Shown here: one piece after another, positions 32,189 to 42,902 of the stretch
Numbering within the stretch: position 1 is the first letter of the stretch
Layout: each line of letters starts with the position of its first letter
Source: Hemerocallis citrina
Lineage: Eukaryota; Streptophyta; Magnoliopsida; Asparagales; Asphodelaceae
DNA: 64,000 bases
NCBI GenBank assembly: GCA_017893485.1
Contig: CM030365.1
Span: 28,976,289-29,040,288 of the forward strand
Direction of reading: 5' to 3'
Notes under the pieces: generated by a model
The model's input: the letters and a program-made list of their open reading frames with translations, nothing else
The model's database searches: none
What the model was told of the DNA's origin: nothing
Program-made: the position numbers and the translations under genes

Positions 32189-32355
32189 CCTTCAAACACA
32201 TATACTGGGATTAGTCCAGATATAGAAAAATTATAAAACATAACTTGAAAGAAACAACAATATGAATTATAATTGTCTACAACTAGCTAAAACCCAACTC
32301 CTAAAGACATCCAAGTTTAATTTTCCTACTGTATCGGACTGTAAATTGAAGTCGA

Positions 32356-32366
32356 CTCTGATACCA
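32356..32366 (-). other. primer-binding site (initiator-Met tRNA type)
   Basis: TGGTATCAGAG on the minus strand, three bases after the 5' LTR end (GTGTTACA). TGGTATCAGAGC is the standard plant iMet primer site, typical of chromoviruses. Confidence 0.85.
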
Positions 32367-32369
32367 CTC

Positions 32370-32994
32370 TGTAACACCCCGATTTTCGATAACTGGAAAA
32401 CCGTGACAGGAGCCAGAATCTTTCATTCAATTAGTCACAATACACAGAAAAAATAGAAAAATTTAAAACTTTTTATTCAACACAAATGTATTACAAGTCC
32501 AAATGTTACAAAATTGCAATTCATTACAACAGTGTTATAATAATACCTTTACAATCCCAAGTGTTATAACTTTCAACAATTTACATCAGAGTACAATGAA
32601 TAAAGAATAACATTTGGTATTTCGCTTGGATGCTTTCCAACAAATTAATAATTTACAACAATTATTACAAGTAGAACAATAGTAGACACTATAAATTACA
32701 GTAGAACTAAAATTGACTCTTGCTTCTCTCGCCTTGAGTCCTCCTGAATCTTGTACCTGTACTTCTGCAATCCAGTACCTATTGAAATGGGGACGTCAAT
32801 ACATATACTGACGCTTTAAGGCTGATGACTAGTAGCGATTCTCCACTTAAAACAAACAGATTGATGAAAAGAGAAACGTGTATATATAGTTGATGTGTCA
32901 ATGTATGCTTATGACTTAGACTCTAATGCAAGACATATTAATGCAAAGATGCTCTTATTCTAATGCAAGCAAGACACTGGGAAAGTATGCAGCC
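32370..32994 (-). repeat. partial 5' LTR of family A element
   Basis: Matches 25969-26593 of the 3' LTR, then stops in AGTATGCAGCC where the Tat-like LTR begins. The remainder must lie beyond the nested insertion, outside the window. Confidence 0.85.
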
Positions 32995-33556
32995 TGTTAC
33001 CGCTAAATCTGGTGTGGGGGTAAACAGACAGTATTTGTGGATTCTTGGAAAACTTGAATAGCAAAGCTGACTCTCGCCGTTCACCTGCAAAAAGTGCGAG
33101 ACACCGGGGTTGATCCCGGCGACGCACCCTCCGACGCTCAAGTCAATAACCAGAAAAGATTATGAGAGAGCGTAAATTGGCAAAAGATTGATTACCTCTT
33201 AATGGTGGTGGATGGGGGGTATTTATAGCCGCCTTTGGGATCAGATTAGGAATGTAATCCCTAGAAATAGATTAGGAATGTAATCCCTAATTCTCAGTGA
33301 AAGGATAGATACGAATCAGGGCCGTTGATTAGGATGAATCAGAAACCCTAATTCTATCCTGCTGGACCGGGTTTGCTGCGGGTTAAAACCTGCACCCAGT
33401 TGAGATGGGTCCATTTGCGGGTCACTGAGCTTTTGGAGAGAAGACCCAGTACCCATTTCAGGCCCGTTTGTAGGTAAAATTACCATTTTGTCCCCAGGCT
33501 TTGAGATTCGCGCCAAGTTTGGATGTTCCGATTTAACCCCAATTTTAGCCATATCA
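32995..33556 (-). repeat. 3' LTR of the Tat-like element (562 bp)
   Basis: Minus strand TGATATGGCTAAAATTGGGG to TTAGCGGTAACA; same plan as the gag-only LTR (shared start, TATAAATA, CCCCCACACCAGA, GGTAACA end) but clearly diverged, so a related and not identical family. Confidence 0.88.
33218..33225 (-). promoter_or_regulatory. TATA box in 3' LTR (minus)
   Basis: GGCTATAAATACCCCCC on the minus strand, as in 10000-10007. Confidence 0.6.
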
Positions 33557-33559
33557 CGA

Positions 33560-33572
33560 GCCCCCTACTCCC
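33560..33572 (-). other. polypurine tract
   Basis: GGGAGTAGGGGGC on the minus strand, three bases before the 3' LTR; counterpart of 17158-17170. Confidence 0.85.
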
Positions 33573-33938
33573 GAAGACTGAGTTTGATCAGCCTTTGAGG
33601 AGTAGTTTCACTGTTTTAATGACTTACGGAGTTGTATCGGAGCCTACATGAGGGGTGTCGAGCCTTTAAATGGGGTATCATGGTAATTTCCACGTTAGTA
33701 GTGCACTCTAGATCGTTCTTAAGCTCTTTTCGACTTCTAATGGTTTTCCCTAACTTTGCAAAGTGGTGATTTGGTGTTATTTTCGTCGTTTCATGGTCTC
33801 GGTGCTTCGGCCTCGTCGCCGACCCCCTCCGAACACTCGCTACGAAGGAGGCCAAGGTCCCTGGGGGTTCGACACCTTCTGCCGAAGCGCACAGATACCT
33901 CAGCCAGGCTATACTCGTGTTCGGGGTGGTTTCCTCCC
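33573..33938. other. 3' UTR spacer, no gene recognised
   Basis: Begins with CGAAGACTGAGTTTGATCAG, shared (inverted) with 17134-17155 of the gag-only element; the rest is unassigned. Short frames have no recognisable family. Confidence 0.5.
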
Positions 33939-34400
33939 CGTAAAAGGGTCGGTGCCGAGAGCGTTCGGCAGCATGTGCCGAGGTCCACTTTTCCATGTAA
34001 CATGGTCGGTGGCAAGAACGCTCGGTAGCATGTGCCGAGGTCCAATTTTACCATGTAACATGGTCGGTGGCAAGAACGCTCGGCAGCATGTGCCGAGGTC
34101 CAATTTTACCATGTAACATGGTCGGCGGCAATAACGCTCAGCGGCATGTGCCGAGGTCTACTTTTCCATGTAACATGGTCAGTGGCAAGAACGCTCAGCA
34201 GCATGTGTTGAGGTCCACATTTCCATGTAACATGGTCGATGGCAAGAACACTCGGCCGCATGTGCCGAGGTCCAATTTTACCATATAACATGGTCGGTGG
34301 CAAGAATGCTCGGCAGCATGTGCCGAGGTCCAATTTTACCATGTAACATGGTCAGTGGCAAGAACGCTCGGCAGCATGTGCCGAGGTCTTGGGGTGCAAT
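33939..34400 (+). repeat. 58-bp tandem array, about 8 units
   Basis: CATGGTCGGTGGCAAGAACG, CTCGGCAGCATGTGCCGAGG, TCCAATTTTACCATGTAA. Starts at 34001 and 34059 give the 58-bp period. CTCGGCA.CATGTGCCGAG is nearly palindromic. It shares its core with the array at 38396-38660. Confidence 0.92.
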
Positions 34401-34448
34401 TTTTGGCAGCATAGGAAACGTCAGGCTGGGTTGGCTGCTGCTGAACTT

Positions 34449-34602
34449 CTGACAGATGTGACAGTCATTTAATGCGACGGCTGTTGATCTTCTGACGACT
34501 CTGACAGATGTGACAGTCATTTAATGCGACAGCTGCTGATCCTCTGACGACTCTGACAGATGTGACAGTCATTCAATGTGATGGCTGCAGCTAGGTGCGG
34601 TA
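34449..34602 (+). repeat. 52-bp triple repeat
   Basis: GACAGATGTGACAGTCATTT at 34451, 34503 and 34555, with AATGCGACGGCTG and TCTGACGACTCT between. Lies upstream of the antisense gene's TATA box, so it could be part of its promoter. Confidence 0.85.
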
Positions 34603-34689
34603 AATAATGTGACGATTCAGGTCGCTTTGTCGCCTTGTGTAAATGGGCTGGCTCTGGAGCCCATTAACCTCGTTTCGTGTGCCCAGCTC

Positions 34690-34696
34690 TATAAAA
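34690..34696 (+). promoter_or_regulatory. TATA box of the antisense gene
   Basis: TATAAAA in AGCTCTATAAAACTTCACCCC, followed by CT-rich TCTCGTTTCTCACTTCTCC, 169 bp before the ATG at 34859. A GGTAAT-type donor at 34824 suggests a possible 5' UTR intron. Confidence 0.5.
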
Positions 34697-34858
34697 CTTC
34701 ACCCCCCTCTCGTTTCTCACTTCTCCAAATTTTTACTCAGGCGGTAATTTCTACTAGTGAGAGCTCACGGTGATTGTCGATTGCTTTTCTGGTGAATATT
34801 CCGACCGTTCTCATCAACTCAAAGGTAATTTATACTTAGCCATTTTTTAAGTATAAAT

Positions 34859-37027
34859 ATGTCTCTTTCTCCTATAACCGAGCCCTCCCCTTCTGCCGCC
34901 GAAGTCCCTTCTCCACGTTGCCAAGATAAAGGGAAGAAAGTATTCGGTGGATACACTATAGTGGAAGATCCGAAGCGCATGGGGCCATTCGGCAGGTATC
35001 TAGGACAACTGGCAGGGCTTCAGCGGGTTCAGAGCTAACTGAGGAGCATGCCGAGCGCATCATTCGTGGGAGGGGAAGAGCCTTTGAGGAAAATGAGGCA
35101 AGAGAGACCTCTGAGGCCGATGAGACGGTCTCTATTCTCAGCCAGGAGGATTTGGTAGTGATCCGAGGATGCTTCCAAATTCCGGAGGAGTCCGAGCTTA
35201 TTCTGCCGGGACCCGGGGTTAGGGCAAACTCGCCGATGCTAGTAAACATGTGTTTCTGGCCGGTTGACGCCTTCATCGCAGGGGCTCGGCTACCTCTCCA
35301 CCCGTTCGTGGCCCAAGTGCTGAGGTGGTTTGGGGTTAGCCCTATTCAACTGATACCGAACGCGTGGAGAGTTATCAATGGGTTCGTACTCCACTACCAA
35401 GCGGGTGGGATCGAGCCGGAGCTGAGGGTACTCCGAACCATCTACCGGTTTCATCAGCTGAACCGGTCGGAGTTTCGGTACTACCTAGCTCTGAGGCACG
35501 GAGGTCGGCTCGTCGTCTGCCCCGACTCCATCAAGCACTGGCAAGATAAATACATGATAGTGCAGGGCAATGAGGTGTGGCCCATACCCACCAGTTTCGT
35601 AGAGGAGGTGTCGAGGCGAATGAAGGAGTCGACGGTGCTTCATCCTCAAGAAAAGAAGGCAGTGCAGACTCTTCTTGACAGGCCGAAGTACGATTGGAGG
35701 AAGCTTACCGAGGACATTCTCTACAGTGGAGGGCTCAGTCGCGTAGACCCCAGTACGCGGCTTCTTTCTATGCTCTCAATTTTTTTTTAATTATCTTGTC
35801 TATTCTAACTTGTGTCTTTAACAGGCTTTTTTTTTATTTTTTATTTTTATGCAGAGGCAATGGATTTTGATGCGGTGATGGCGCAGAGGGCTGCCCTCGG
35901 AAGTGAGGTGCCGAAGAAGCGCAAGAGGGTTTCCACCAAGCTGCCGCCCACGAAGGCTCCGAGGGGTGCGGGTGAAGTCGAGGCGGTTGAGCCTCTGATT
36001 GTGGTGACCCCGACCTCAGCCACAGGAGTAGCCTCAGCGTCGAATGAGGCACAGAACTTCCCGATCTCCGCAGCTCTTGGGATGGAGACGCCTTCGCTGA
36101 CGGCGACGGCCGAGGAGCTCCTCACTGAGGAGCACAAGAGGATCCACATTCCGGACTGGCAGGTTCAGAAGCATGATGGATTTCTCGGCGACTCCTTGGC
36201 GAGTATGTAGGTGGTTAAACACCTGGCGACGCCAAAGGACCGAGCCGCCATGGAGGCTGGCATGGCGGGTGACGACGGCATTAAGATCGCGCGCTCGGCG
36301 GTTTCGGTAAGTGTCGAATCTCTGCCTTCGTTGGTTACCTTCCCTTTCGATTTTTCTAACTCTTGACACCTCCCCCTCTCTTTTTTTTTTCTTTTTTTTT
36401 TTGCAGATCATCGTCCACTTCGGTCATCTTTCGGAAAAGATGGCGGAGTTGGAAAAGGAGCTGAAGCAGGAGACCGACCGGGCTCGGGCCGAGAAGGCTC
36501 GAATCGGCACAGAGCTCGATAAGCTGAGGGTCGAGCTCGAGGGGAGGTCGACGAAGGTCGAGTACCTCGAAGGCCAGGTCGCGAAGCTCGAGGCCGATCT
36601 CCTTCGACAGAAGGAGGGGTCGGCTAAACAGCTGGCTGAGACGGCGAGGGCCAAGGATGCCGTGGTGAAGGAGGCCGAAGAGGCCACTATGGCAAAGGCG
36701 CAGGGCTTCCTTGCCCAAAACATGGCCAAGGCCTATGCCCAAGCCATCTCTCAGGTATCGGAGCGATACCCTGAGGTGGACTGCTCGGGGTGGAGGTTGT
36801 TCCCGGGCCATGTTGAGGGCTTTGACCCTGAGTCGGAAGGAGAGGACGAGGGCGACCACGAGGTTGAGGTCATCGGCGAGGTGCAGATCACTGAAGTAAC
36901 CCCGCTGGCGATCCAGCCTCCATCCGGGGGTCTGTCCCCATCCACTCTCGACGCCCTGGGAAAGAGGTCAACCCTTGATTTCACCTCTTCTTGTATCTTT
37001 TTTTTTGTGGTGTCCTGTATTGCCTAA
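34859..37027 (+). pseudogene. antisense gene of Tat-like element: gypsy-type transposon domain (PF04195-like) plus coiled coil
   Basis: Runs opposite to gag-pol. Inferred exons: 34859-~35737, 35855-36306, 36407-37027, with T-rich tracts ending ATGCAG and TTGCAG before exons 2 and 3 and GTAAGT after exon 2; phases agree across both joins. Exon 1 contains RLPLHPFVAQVLRWFGVSPI, PNAWRVINGFV and YRFHQLNRSEFRYYLALRHG, which I recognise as the Pfam 'putative gypsy type transposon' family (PF04195). Exon 2 has a basic PKKRKRV-like stretch (possible nuclear signal). Exon 3 is a long Glu/Lys/Arg coiled coil ending acidic. Damage: a one-base frame change near 34980 (after a GGGG run) and a TAG at 36208-36210. 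Function unknown. Confidence 0.65.
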
Positions 37028-37240
37028 TTGCGGACTGGCCACCGTATTTTTTGTGATAAATGAAAGAAATTTTTGAACTTGACTCCTCGTCATCTTTGAA
37101 TATCCCCCCACCCCTTTGAAATTTGGCTAAGTGTTAGACGAAGAACTTCCGCTTTAGTGCTTATAGCTTTTATTCAGGGGTCGGACGAGGAGTGAACTTT
37201 TGACTATTTACTGAGCTCCGTTATTTGCCTTGATCTTTTC
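37028..37240 (+). other. probable intron or 3' UTR of antisense region
   Basis: AT-rich, with GATAAATGAAAGAAATTT near 37055 and a T-rich CTTGATCTTTTCAG acceptor-like site ending at 37241. Confidence 0.4.
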
Positions 37241-37241
37241 A

Positions 37242-38162
37242 GCGTGCCGAGGCGACCCTCTCTTCCGAACCCACTTGCTCCAAGGAGGAGTTTGGTTCCG
37301 AGGATAGCTTGGGGTCGACGAGGTTGAGCCTGGCCAGGTGTCGAGATTGCCTTTACGAGGTCAGTTAGGGTTGCATAGAGCGGAGAGCGAGAGGAACCAC
37401 CTGCAAATGATCTTGAGCCAACGGGACATCGAGAATCGACGACTGGAAGGTCGGCTTGCCGATCTCCCCCCCGTAAACGAGGAGGACGGCTCGTCGACAG
37501 CCTTCACCAATGGGCTAAGGTTGCAGTGTCCCCAGCTCTCTCTATCGAAGATGACAGCGGAGAGGGACGATATGCTTACCGAGGTGCACCACTTGCAGAT
37601 AGTGGAGGCCGAACTTCTGGCGAAGGAAGAGGAGCTAACCAAGGCGGTGGGCAGGTTGATGACCGAACGTGACGAGCTGACGGCGGAGGTCGATGCATTG
37701 AAAAGTGCCACAGTGGATAGGGGAATAGAAGTCACTCACCTCCGCCGGATCATTGCCCGTCGACCCAGCATTCCGAGCTCCGTCGTGCCTCCTCGCTTCG
37801 AGGTGGAGGAAGGAGACGAGTCTCTGAAACAGAGGATCGCTGAGTTGGAGGTTGAAGTGGCGTGCCTAAAGCCCCACTCGGGGCCAATTAACGTCAGGAG
37901 CACTTCGTGCACTCGCGAGGAGGGCGAGCGAGGCATCTCATTTTATGAGCTCGCGACACGTTCTCCCGTAGGTCGACCAAGTCCGGGTGACGCCCAAAGT
38001 GGCGTGGTGATTTCATCGAGCGGGGCATCTGTCGGGGCAACTGTCAGGAGCAGCACCGAGGACACTTCTCAATTCGCCGGTTTAGGGACGAGTACCGGGG
38101 TCAAGCGTCGCCGCCCTCGGATGACTTTGAAGCGAAATATCCCTGCACCAAGGAAGCACTGA
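37242..38162 (+). CDS. antisense coiled-coil ORF of Tat-like element
   Basis: The clear open frame is 37338-38162 (274 aa); an upstream acceptor-like TTTTCAG at 37235-37241 suggests an exon starting at 37242 in another frame. The translation is rich in Glu/Leu/Arg heptads (ERNHLQMILSQRDIENRRLE, AELLAKEEELTKAVGRLMTE), then a Ser/Gly/Thr-rich tail ending in basic VKRRRPRMTLKRNIPAPRKH. No domain recognised. It may be the last exon of the preceding antisense gene or a second gene. A 3' UTR-like AT-rich stretch follows. Confidence 0.5.
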
Positions 38163-38395
38163 AGATTTTTTGTTTTTCATGTTTTGTACTTCACCTAAGT
38201 GTAACGAGTCGGTGTTGTAGTTTTTGCTTTTTGGAAGTCTTGTAGCTCGGTTGTAGAGAAGATGCCGCTTTGTAATTGTCTCCTCGTACTTAATCGAAAT
38301 GATGTTTTTCTTTTTTGAACTTGTGCGTTTTTGAACCCTTCTTATTGTTGTGTTACTCATGGATGTCTTTAGCGTGTCGAGGTCCGAAGATAAAC
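38163..38395 (+). other. 3' UTR-like region of antisense ORF
   Basis: T-rich, with TTTGTACTT and CTTGTAGCTCGGTTGTAGAG, no coding; leads into the array. Confidence 0.4.
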
Positions 38396-38660
38396 TTTCG
38401 ATCGTTTGGTCCTCGGTGTCGAGAGCGCTCGGCAACGTGTGCCGAAGTCTAGAGCAAGGTTTTTTGCTTGTTTGGGCGTCGGTGCCAAGAGCGCTCGGCT
38501 ATGTGTGCCGAAGTCCAGAGCAAGGTTTTTTGCTTGTTTGGGCGTCAGTGTCAAGAGCGCTCGGCTATGTGTGCCGAAGACCAGAGCAAGATTTTTTGCT
38601 TGTTTGGGCATCGGTGCCAAGAGCGCTCGGCAATGTGTGCCGAAGTTCACAGCAAGGTCA
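38396..38660 (+). repeat. 66-bp tandem array, 4 units
   Basis: GTCGGTGCCAAGAGCGCTCG, GCTATGTGTGCCGAAGTCCA, GAGCAAGGTTTTTTGCTTG. Shares GGTG.CAAGA.CGCTCGGC and TGTGCCGA.GTC with the array at 33939-34400, in the same orientation on the other side of the antisense genes. Confidence 0.92.
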
Positions 38661-38989
38661 GGCGGGCTAGCACTGCTTCGAACCTCTCGGCTCCTGAATC
38701 TTAGAGGACGAGTTCCCTGCAGTGGAGAGTCACCTTATTTGAGGATTATTTCAACCTTTAAACGAACCTTAAGAACCAGAGGTTAGATCCTCATGGGTCG
38801 GCAATATACGAGTTTTTTAGAGGTGATTTCATAGTCCGGTATTTGCTCAAGGACTAGGGCGGTCGGGGACCTTCGACTTCTCGCGAAGAATATAGCGAAC
38901 TCATATTAATGACCTTCTGATCTGCGAGGATCAAGAGATGCATACGAGCGGTAGACCTAGCATTAGCTTTTCCCATGTACAGTTTAGTT
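38661..38989. other. spacer, no feature recognised
   Basis: No coding or repeat family recognised. Confidence 0.4.
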
Positions 38990-39365
38990 GTAAGGATCTC
39001 GCGCTCGTAGTTAGAGTTTGTTTCAAGGTTGCAGGAGCAATTCCAACTGGCGATCCGCTTCTAGCTCGCCTAAGAGCGAGCTTGCGAAGCAGAGTCGAGC
39101 CAAGGGTTGGACTCCGAACTCATTGTTAGAGTTTATTTCAACGGTTGTGGGAGCAATTCCGAATGGTGAACCCCTTCTAGCTTGCTGAAAAGGGAGCTTG
39201 CGAAGCGGACTCGAGCCAAGTGTTGGACTCCGAACTCGTCGTTAGAGTTTGTTTCAACGGTTGTGGGAGCAATTCCGAATAGCAAACCCCTTCTAGCTCG
39301 CTGAAGAGCGAGCTTGCGAAGCGGACTCGAGCCAAGTGTTGGACTTCGAACTCATCGTTAGAGTA
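38990..39365 (-). repeat. 114-118 bp tandem array, about 3 units
   Basis: As read on plus: GGGAGCAATTCCGAATGG, AGAGCGAGCTTGCGAAGCGG, AGCCAAGTGTTGGACTCCGA. This is the reverse complement of the 13201-13665 array of the gag-only element, at the same relative place downstream of coding. Confidence 0.9.
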
Positions 39366-39558
39366 TAAAGAAGGTAAAAATAGAGAGATACAAGCAATTC
39401 ACAAGTAAGATATGAAGAAAAATGTTCTTTATTGAAAACTAACACTCGGCTGCTTCTAAGTTGCGAGCCGTTATTACATGGGAGAAATAAAAAAGCAAAG
39501 TAAATAACAAGTGAAGGGAAAGGAACGGTTCGACATTTGATGGTACTTGGAGAGGCGT
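39366..39558 (-). other. pol 3' UTR
   Basis: Minus-strand reading downstream of the integrase end: TTTTCAATAAAGAACATTT-like poly(A) context; the parallel in the gag-only element is 12250-12360 (TTCAATAAAACTTTATG). No gene. Confidence 0.5.
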
Positions 39559-40655
39559 TCATGCGCTCTCTTGGTACTTCAAGAGATGGTCGGCATTCCA
39601 AGTCCTGGGAATCTCTCTGCCTTCAAGGTCTTCTAGACGGTAGGCTCCTGGCCGAACTACTTTGGTGATCTTGTAGGGTCCTTCCCAATTTGGAGCTAGC
39701 TTACTCTTCTGACTGGGGAAGGAGATAGCTAACTTTCTTAGAACTAAGTCCCCTTCTTTGAGATCTGTAAGACGGACTCTCTTATTATAGGATAGCTCGA
39801 TCCTTCTCCAATAGCTTTGTTGACGAATGGCAGCTCTTTCACGGAGCTCATCCATCAAGTCCAGATTTGCTCGAAGCTCTCTGGCATTCTGCTTTTCTTC
39901 ATAAGCAATAAGACGAGGAGAGGGTACACCGACATCCAGGGGGATTACAGCCTCGGCCCCGTAGGTGAGGTTGAACGGCGACTCTCCTGTGGGGGTCCGT
40001 TTGGTAGTGCGGTAATTCCACAGTACGTTCGGGAACTGATCAACCCATAAACCTTTAGCGGACTTATCCAGCCTCTTCTTGATACCAGAGAGGATCTGTC
40101 GACTGGCGTTTTCCACTTGGCCATTTGATTGAGGGTGGGAGACAGAGGAGAAGCATTGTTGGATGGCGAGGTCTTCATACAGAGCTTAGAAGGAGGCCCC
40201 TGTAAACTGTATACCATTGTCGGTTATGTGGACTCGAGGGACGCCGAACCTGCAGATGACGTTCTTCCAAAAGAACTGGAGTACTTTGTTTTTAGTGATT
40301 GCGGCCAAAGGCTCGGCCTCTATCCACTTCGAGAAGTAGTCGATCGCCACGACTAAAAATTTGAGTTGGCCGGGAGCTGGCGGGAACGGTCCTAGTAAAT
40401 CCATCCCCCACATTGCGAAAGGGATAGGACTTGATAGGGTGGCGAGCCGAGCTTGTGGGAGGCGATGGATGTTGGAGTGCTTTTGACAAGAGCTGCATTG
40501 CCGAACATGTCGCTCGGCGTCTTGTAAGAGGGTAGGCCAGAAATATCCATAATTCAACACCTTCCGGGCAAGGGACCTGGACCCTGAATGTGCTCCGCCT
40601 ATGACTTTGTGAAACTCTTGCAAGGCGTATGTGGCTTGTTCGGGGGAGAGGCACC
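39559..40655 (-). pseudogene. Tat-type integrase (one stop, frame-shifted from upstream pol)
   Basis: Would insert the cDNA into host chromatin. The zinc-binding HHCC module is visible (EFHKVIGGAHSG and CSSCQKH). The catalytic core has the first Asp in WGMDLLGPFPP, the second in HITDNGIQFTG, and the Glu in the frame after SHPQSNGQ near 40115. The C-terminal part has KLAPNWEGPYKITKVV and PRTWNADHLLKYQ. Damage: a TAA between the second Asp and the Glu (about 40187), and a one-base frameshift at about 40660 that puts integrase out of frame with the RNase H part. No chromodomain, as expected for Tat. Confidence 0.85.
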
Positions 40656-41370
40656 TCAGTAAGGTCTGCCGTCAATTTGTGTGAAGGAGCATTTGTACAA
40701 GACCCCCTCTACAATGGTGTACCGCTCCGCTCTGGTTCTGACTCGGCGAGCTTCCTTAGGGGCTTCGGGGAGGAGCCCATCCCTTAGGAATTCTACTAGG
40801 GGTTTCATCCAATTATCTTGAAGTTGACCCGGCAGCAACTCCATGGAGTCGGGAGTTTCTTCTTCTATGCTCAGCTTCAGGAGCACTTCAATTAAGACGG
40901 TCTGCTCGAGACCTTGGAGGGAGGAAGAGGCTAACTTGGAGAGAGCATCTGCTTGGGCATTTTCCTCCCTCTGGATTCGCCGAATAAGCGCCTCTTCGAA
41001 GAGAGCCATGAGATTTTGGACCTTGGCTAGATACTTAGCCATTCGGTCATCTCACGCTTCTGACTTGCCCAAGACTTGATTGACGACTAGCTGAGAGTCA
41101 CTAAATATGCGGAGGTGTTATGCCCTTGCCTTGCGAGCCATTCTGAGACCGGCTATAAGGGCTTCATATTCCGCTTCATTGTTGGAGGCCTTAAAGTTGA
41201 TGGGGAGGGAGTATTGGAGGACGAAGTCATCGGGGCCTGCCAGAATAACCCCAGCTCCGCTCCCTTCGGTACAAGAGGATCCATCAACATATACCGTCCA
41301 AATAGAAGGTCCATTTGACGCTTGACCGACCTCGGGAATGGTGCTTTCAACTATGAATTCATGCTGGCTC
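40656..41370 (-). pseudogene. archaeal-type RNase H (aRNH) domain, two stops
   Basis: WTVYVDGSS (first Asp), [13 protein letters not shown] (Glu), then after a stop IFSDSQLVVNQVLG (Asp), a second stop, and ENAQADALSKLASS (final Asp). An extra RNase H of this kind after the ordinary RT-RNase H is a hallmark of the Tat lineage. Stops: TAA at 41118-41120 and TGA at 41052-41054. The stretch to 40656 (LEFLRDG, YTIVEGVLYK) leads towards integrase. Confidence 0.82.
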
Positions 41371-42902
41371 AGCTCGATAGACCATTTCATGAGACGACCG
41401 GAAGTCTCCGGCTTGTGAAGGACTTGCGTCAACGGTTGGTTGGTAAGAACGACCACCGAGTGGGACTGGAAATATGGGCGAAGCTTTCTTGCGGCCATGA
41501 CTAAGGCGTATGCCATCTTCTCTATTCTTGGGTAGCGGAGCTCGGCATCCTGAAGTCCCTTGCTCATGTAATAGATGGGCTTTTGAGTCGTATCTTCTTC
41601 CCTTACGAGGACAGCACTGAGGGTCTGCTCAGAGGCGGCTAAGTAGAGGTAGAGGGCTTCCCCGGGAACAGGTTTGCTGAGGAGAGGAGGATTGACTAGG
41701 TAAGTCTTTAGCTGGTCGAATGAGTCTTGTTGCTGCTGACCCCACTCGAACCCTTTTGCCCCCCTGAGGGCTTTGCAGAAGGGAAGACACTTTTCCCCTG
41801 ACTTAGAAAGGAAGCGCCCTATGGCAGCAAGGCGACCTGTTAGCTTCTGAACCTCTTTAAAATTCTTTGGGGGAGCCATGTCCAATATGGCCTTGATCTT
41901 CTCGGGGTTCGCTTCGATTCCTCTTTGGCTGACCATAAAGCCTAGGAATTTCCCTGATGAGACTCCGAACGCACACTTGTTCGGATTAAGCCTCATATCG
42001 TGCTTCTCGAGTACATCGAACGCCTTTTGCAGATCGGCCACATGATCGGCCCCATGGATGCTCTTCACAAGCATGTCGTCAACATATCCCTCCATATTTC
42101 GGCCGATCTGTGCTTAAAAAACCTTGTTGACGAGACGTTGATAAGTGGCACCTGCGTTCTTCAACCCGAAAGGCATTACCCTATAGCAGTAGAGGCCCTG
42201 ATCGGTTACAAAGGAGGTCTTCAGGATATCTGGGGGAAACATACGAATCTGATTGTAGCCGGAGAAGGCGTCCATGAAGCTGAGGAGTTCATGATCCGAA
42301 GTTGCGTCGATCAGGATGTCGATACTTGGGAGAGGAAATGGATCTTTGGGACATGCTTTATTCAGGTCGGTGAAGTCGATACATATTCTCCAACTCCCGT
42401 TGGCCTTCTTTACCATCACAAAATTTGAGAGCCATTCGGGATAATTGACCTCCTGTATGAACCGAGCCGTGAGGAGCTTGTCCACCTCTTCTTTTATAGC
42501 TTGTTGGCGCTCGGGAGCAAATTTGCGCCTCTTCTGTTGAACCGGTCTGGACCCCGGTGCAACACTCAGATGGTGGACGAGAAGCTCTTCGGAAATTCCA
42601 GGCATGTCGGTGGCTGACCAGGCAAAGAGGTCGCGGTTCTTTCTAATACATTGAACTATGTCCGAGCTTAGGGCTGATGGGAGGGTCTTGCTGATACAGA
42701 ACTTGCGGCTCGGATCTTGCTCAGGGAAGGGCACTTCCTCCAATTCATCCACTGGCTCGAACGTTGGTTGGACACCATCTTGGGGAATTTCAAGAGTTTC
42801 GAGGGAGAGGACCGGACCCTCAGTAGAGGTCATGTAGCATTTGCAGGACATTTCTTGATTGCCTCTTACTTCCCCTACTCCTGCCCGGGTGGGGAACTTC
42901 AT
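41371..42902 (-). pseudogene. Tat-type reverse transcriptase and RNase H, one stop
   Basis: RT fingers/palm: RRKFAPERQQAIKEEVDKLL, KANGSWRICIDFTDLNKACP, FMDAFSGYNQI (first catalytic Asp), VMPFGLKNAGATYQ, and the YVDDMLVKS box (catalytic Asp pair). Connection and RNase H follow ([35 protein letters not shown]). The RNase H lacks the usual first catalytic Asp ([10 protein letters not shown]), consistent with its job being taken by the following aRNH. Damage: an in-frame TAA at 42114-42116 between the fingers/palm part and the YVDD part. Confidence 0.88.

Larger units (their letters stand above)
25969..32994 (-). mobile_element. decayed family A chromovirus (Del/Tekay-like), 5' LTR interrupted
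   Basis: Minus-strand order: partial 5' LTR (32994-32370), primer site (32366-32356), gag-like ORF (32188-31502), integrase remnants (about 31200-30470), 3' LTR (30444-25969). The interior is only about 1.9 kb, so most of pol is deleted. The 5' LTR is cut at 32994/32995 by the 3' LTR of the Tat-like element. The two LTRs differ visibly more than those of the gag-only element, so it is older. Confidence 0.8.

Noticed and set aside
33939..34400. Regularly spaced repeats resembling a CRISPR array
   Set aside because: Units are contiguous head-to-tail repeats without unique spacers, in a plant retrotransposon; no cas genes.
35834..36859. Minus-strand frames opposite the antisense gene
   Set aside because: Shadows of the GC-biased plus-strand exons, without domain matches; splice signals and motifs support the plus strand.
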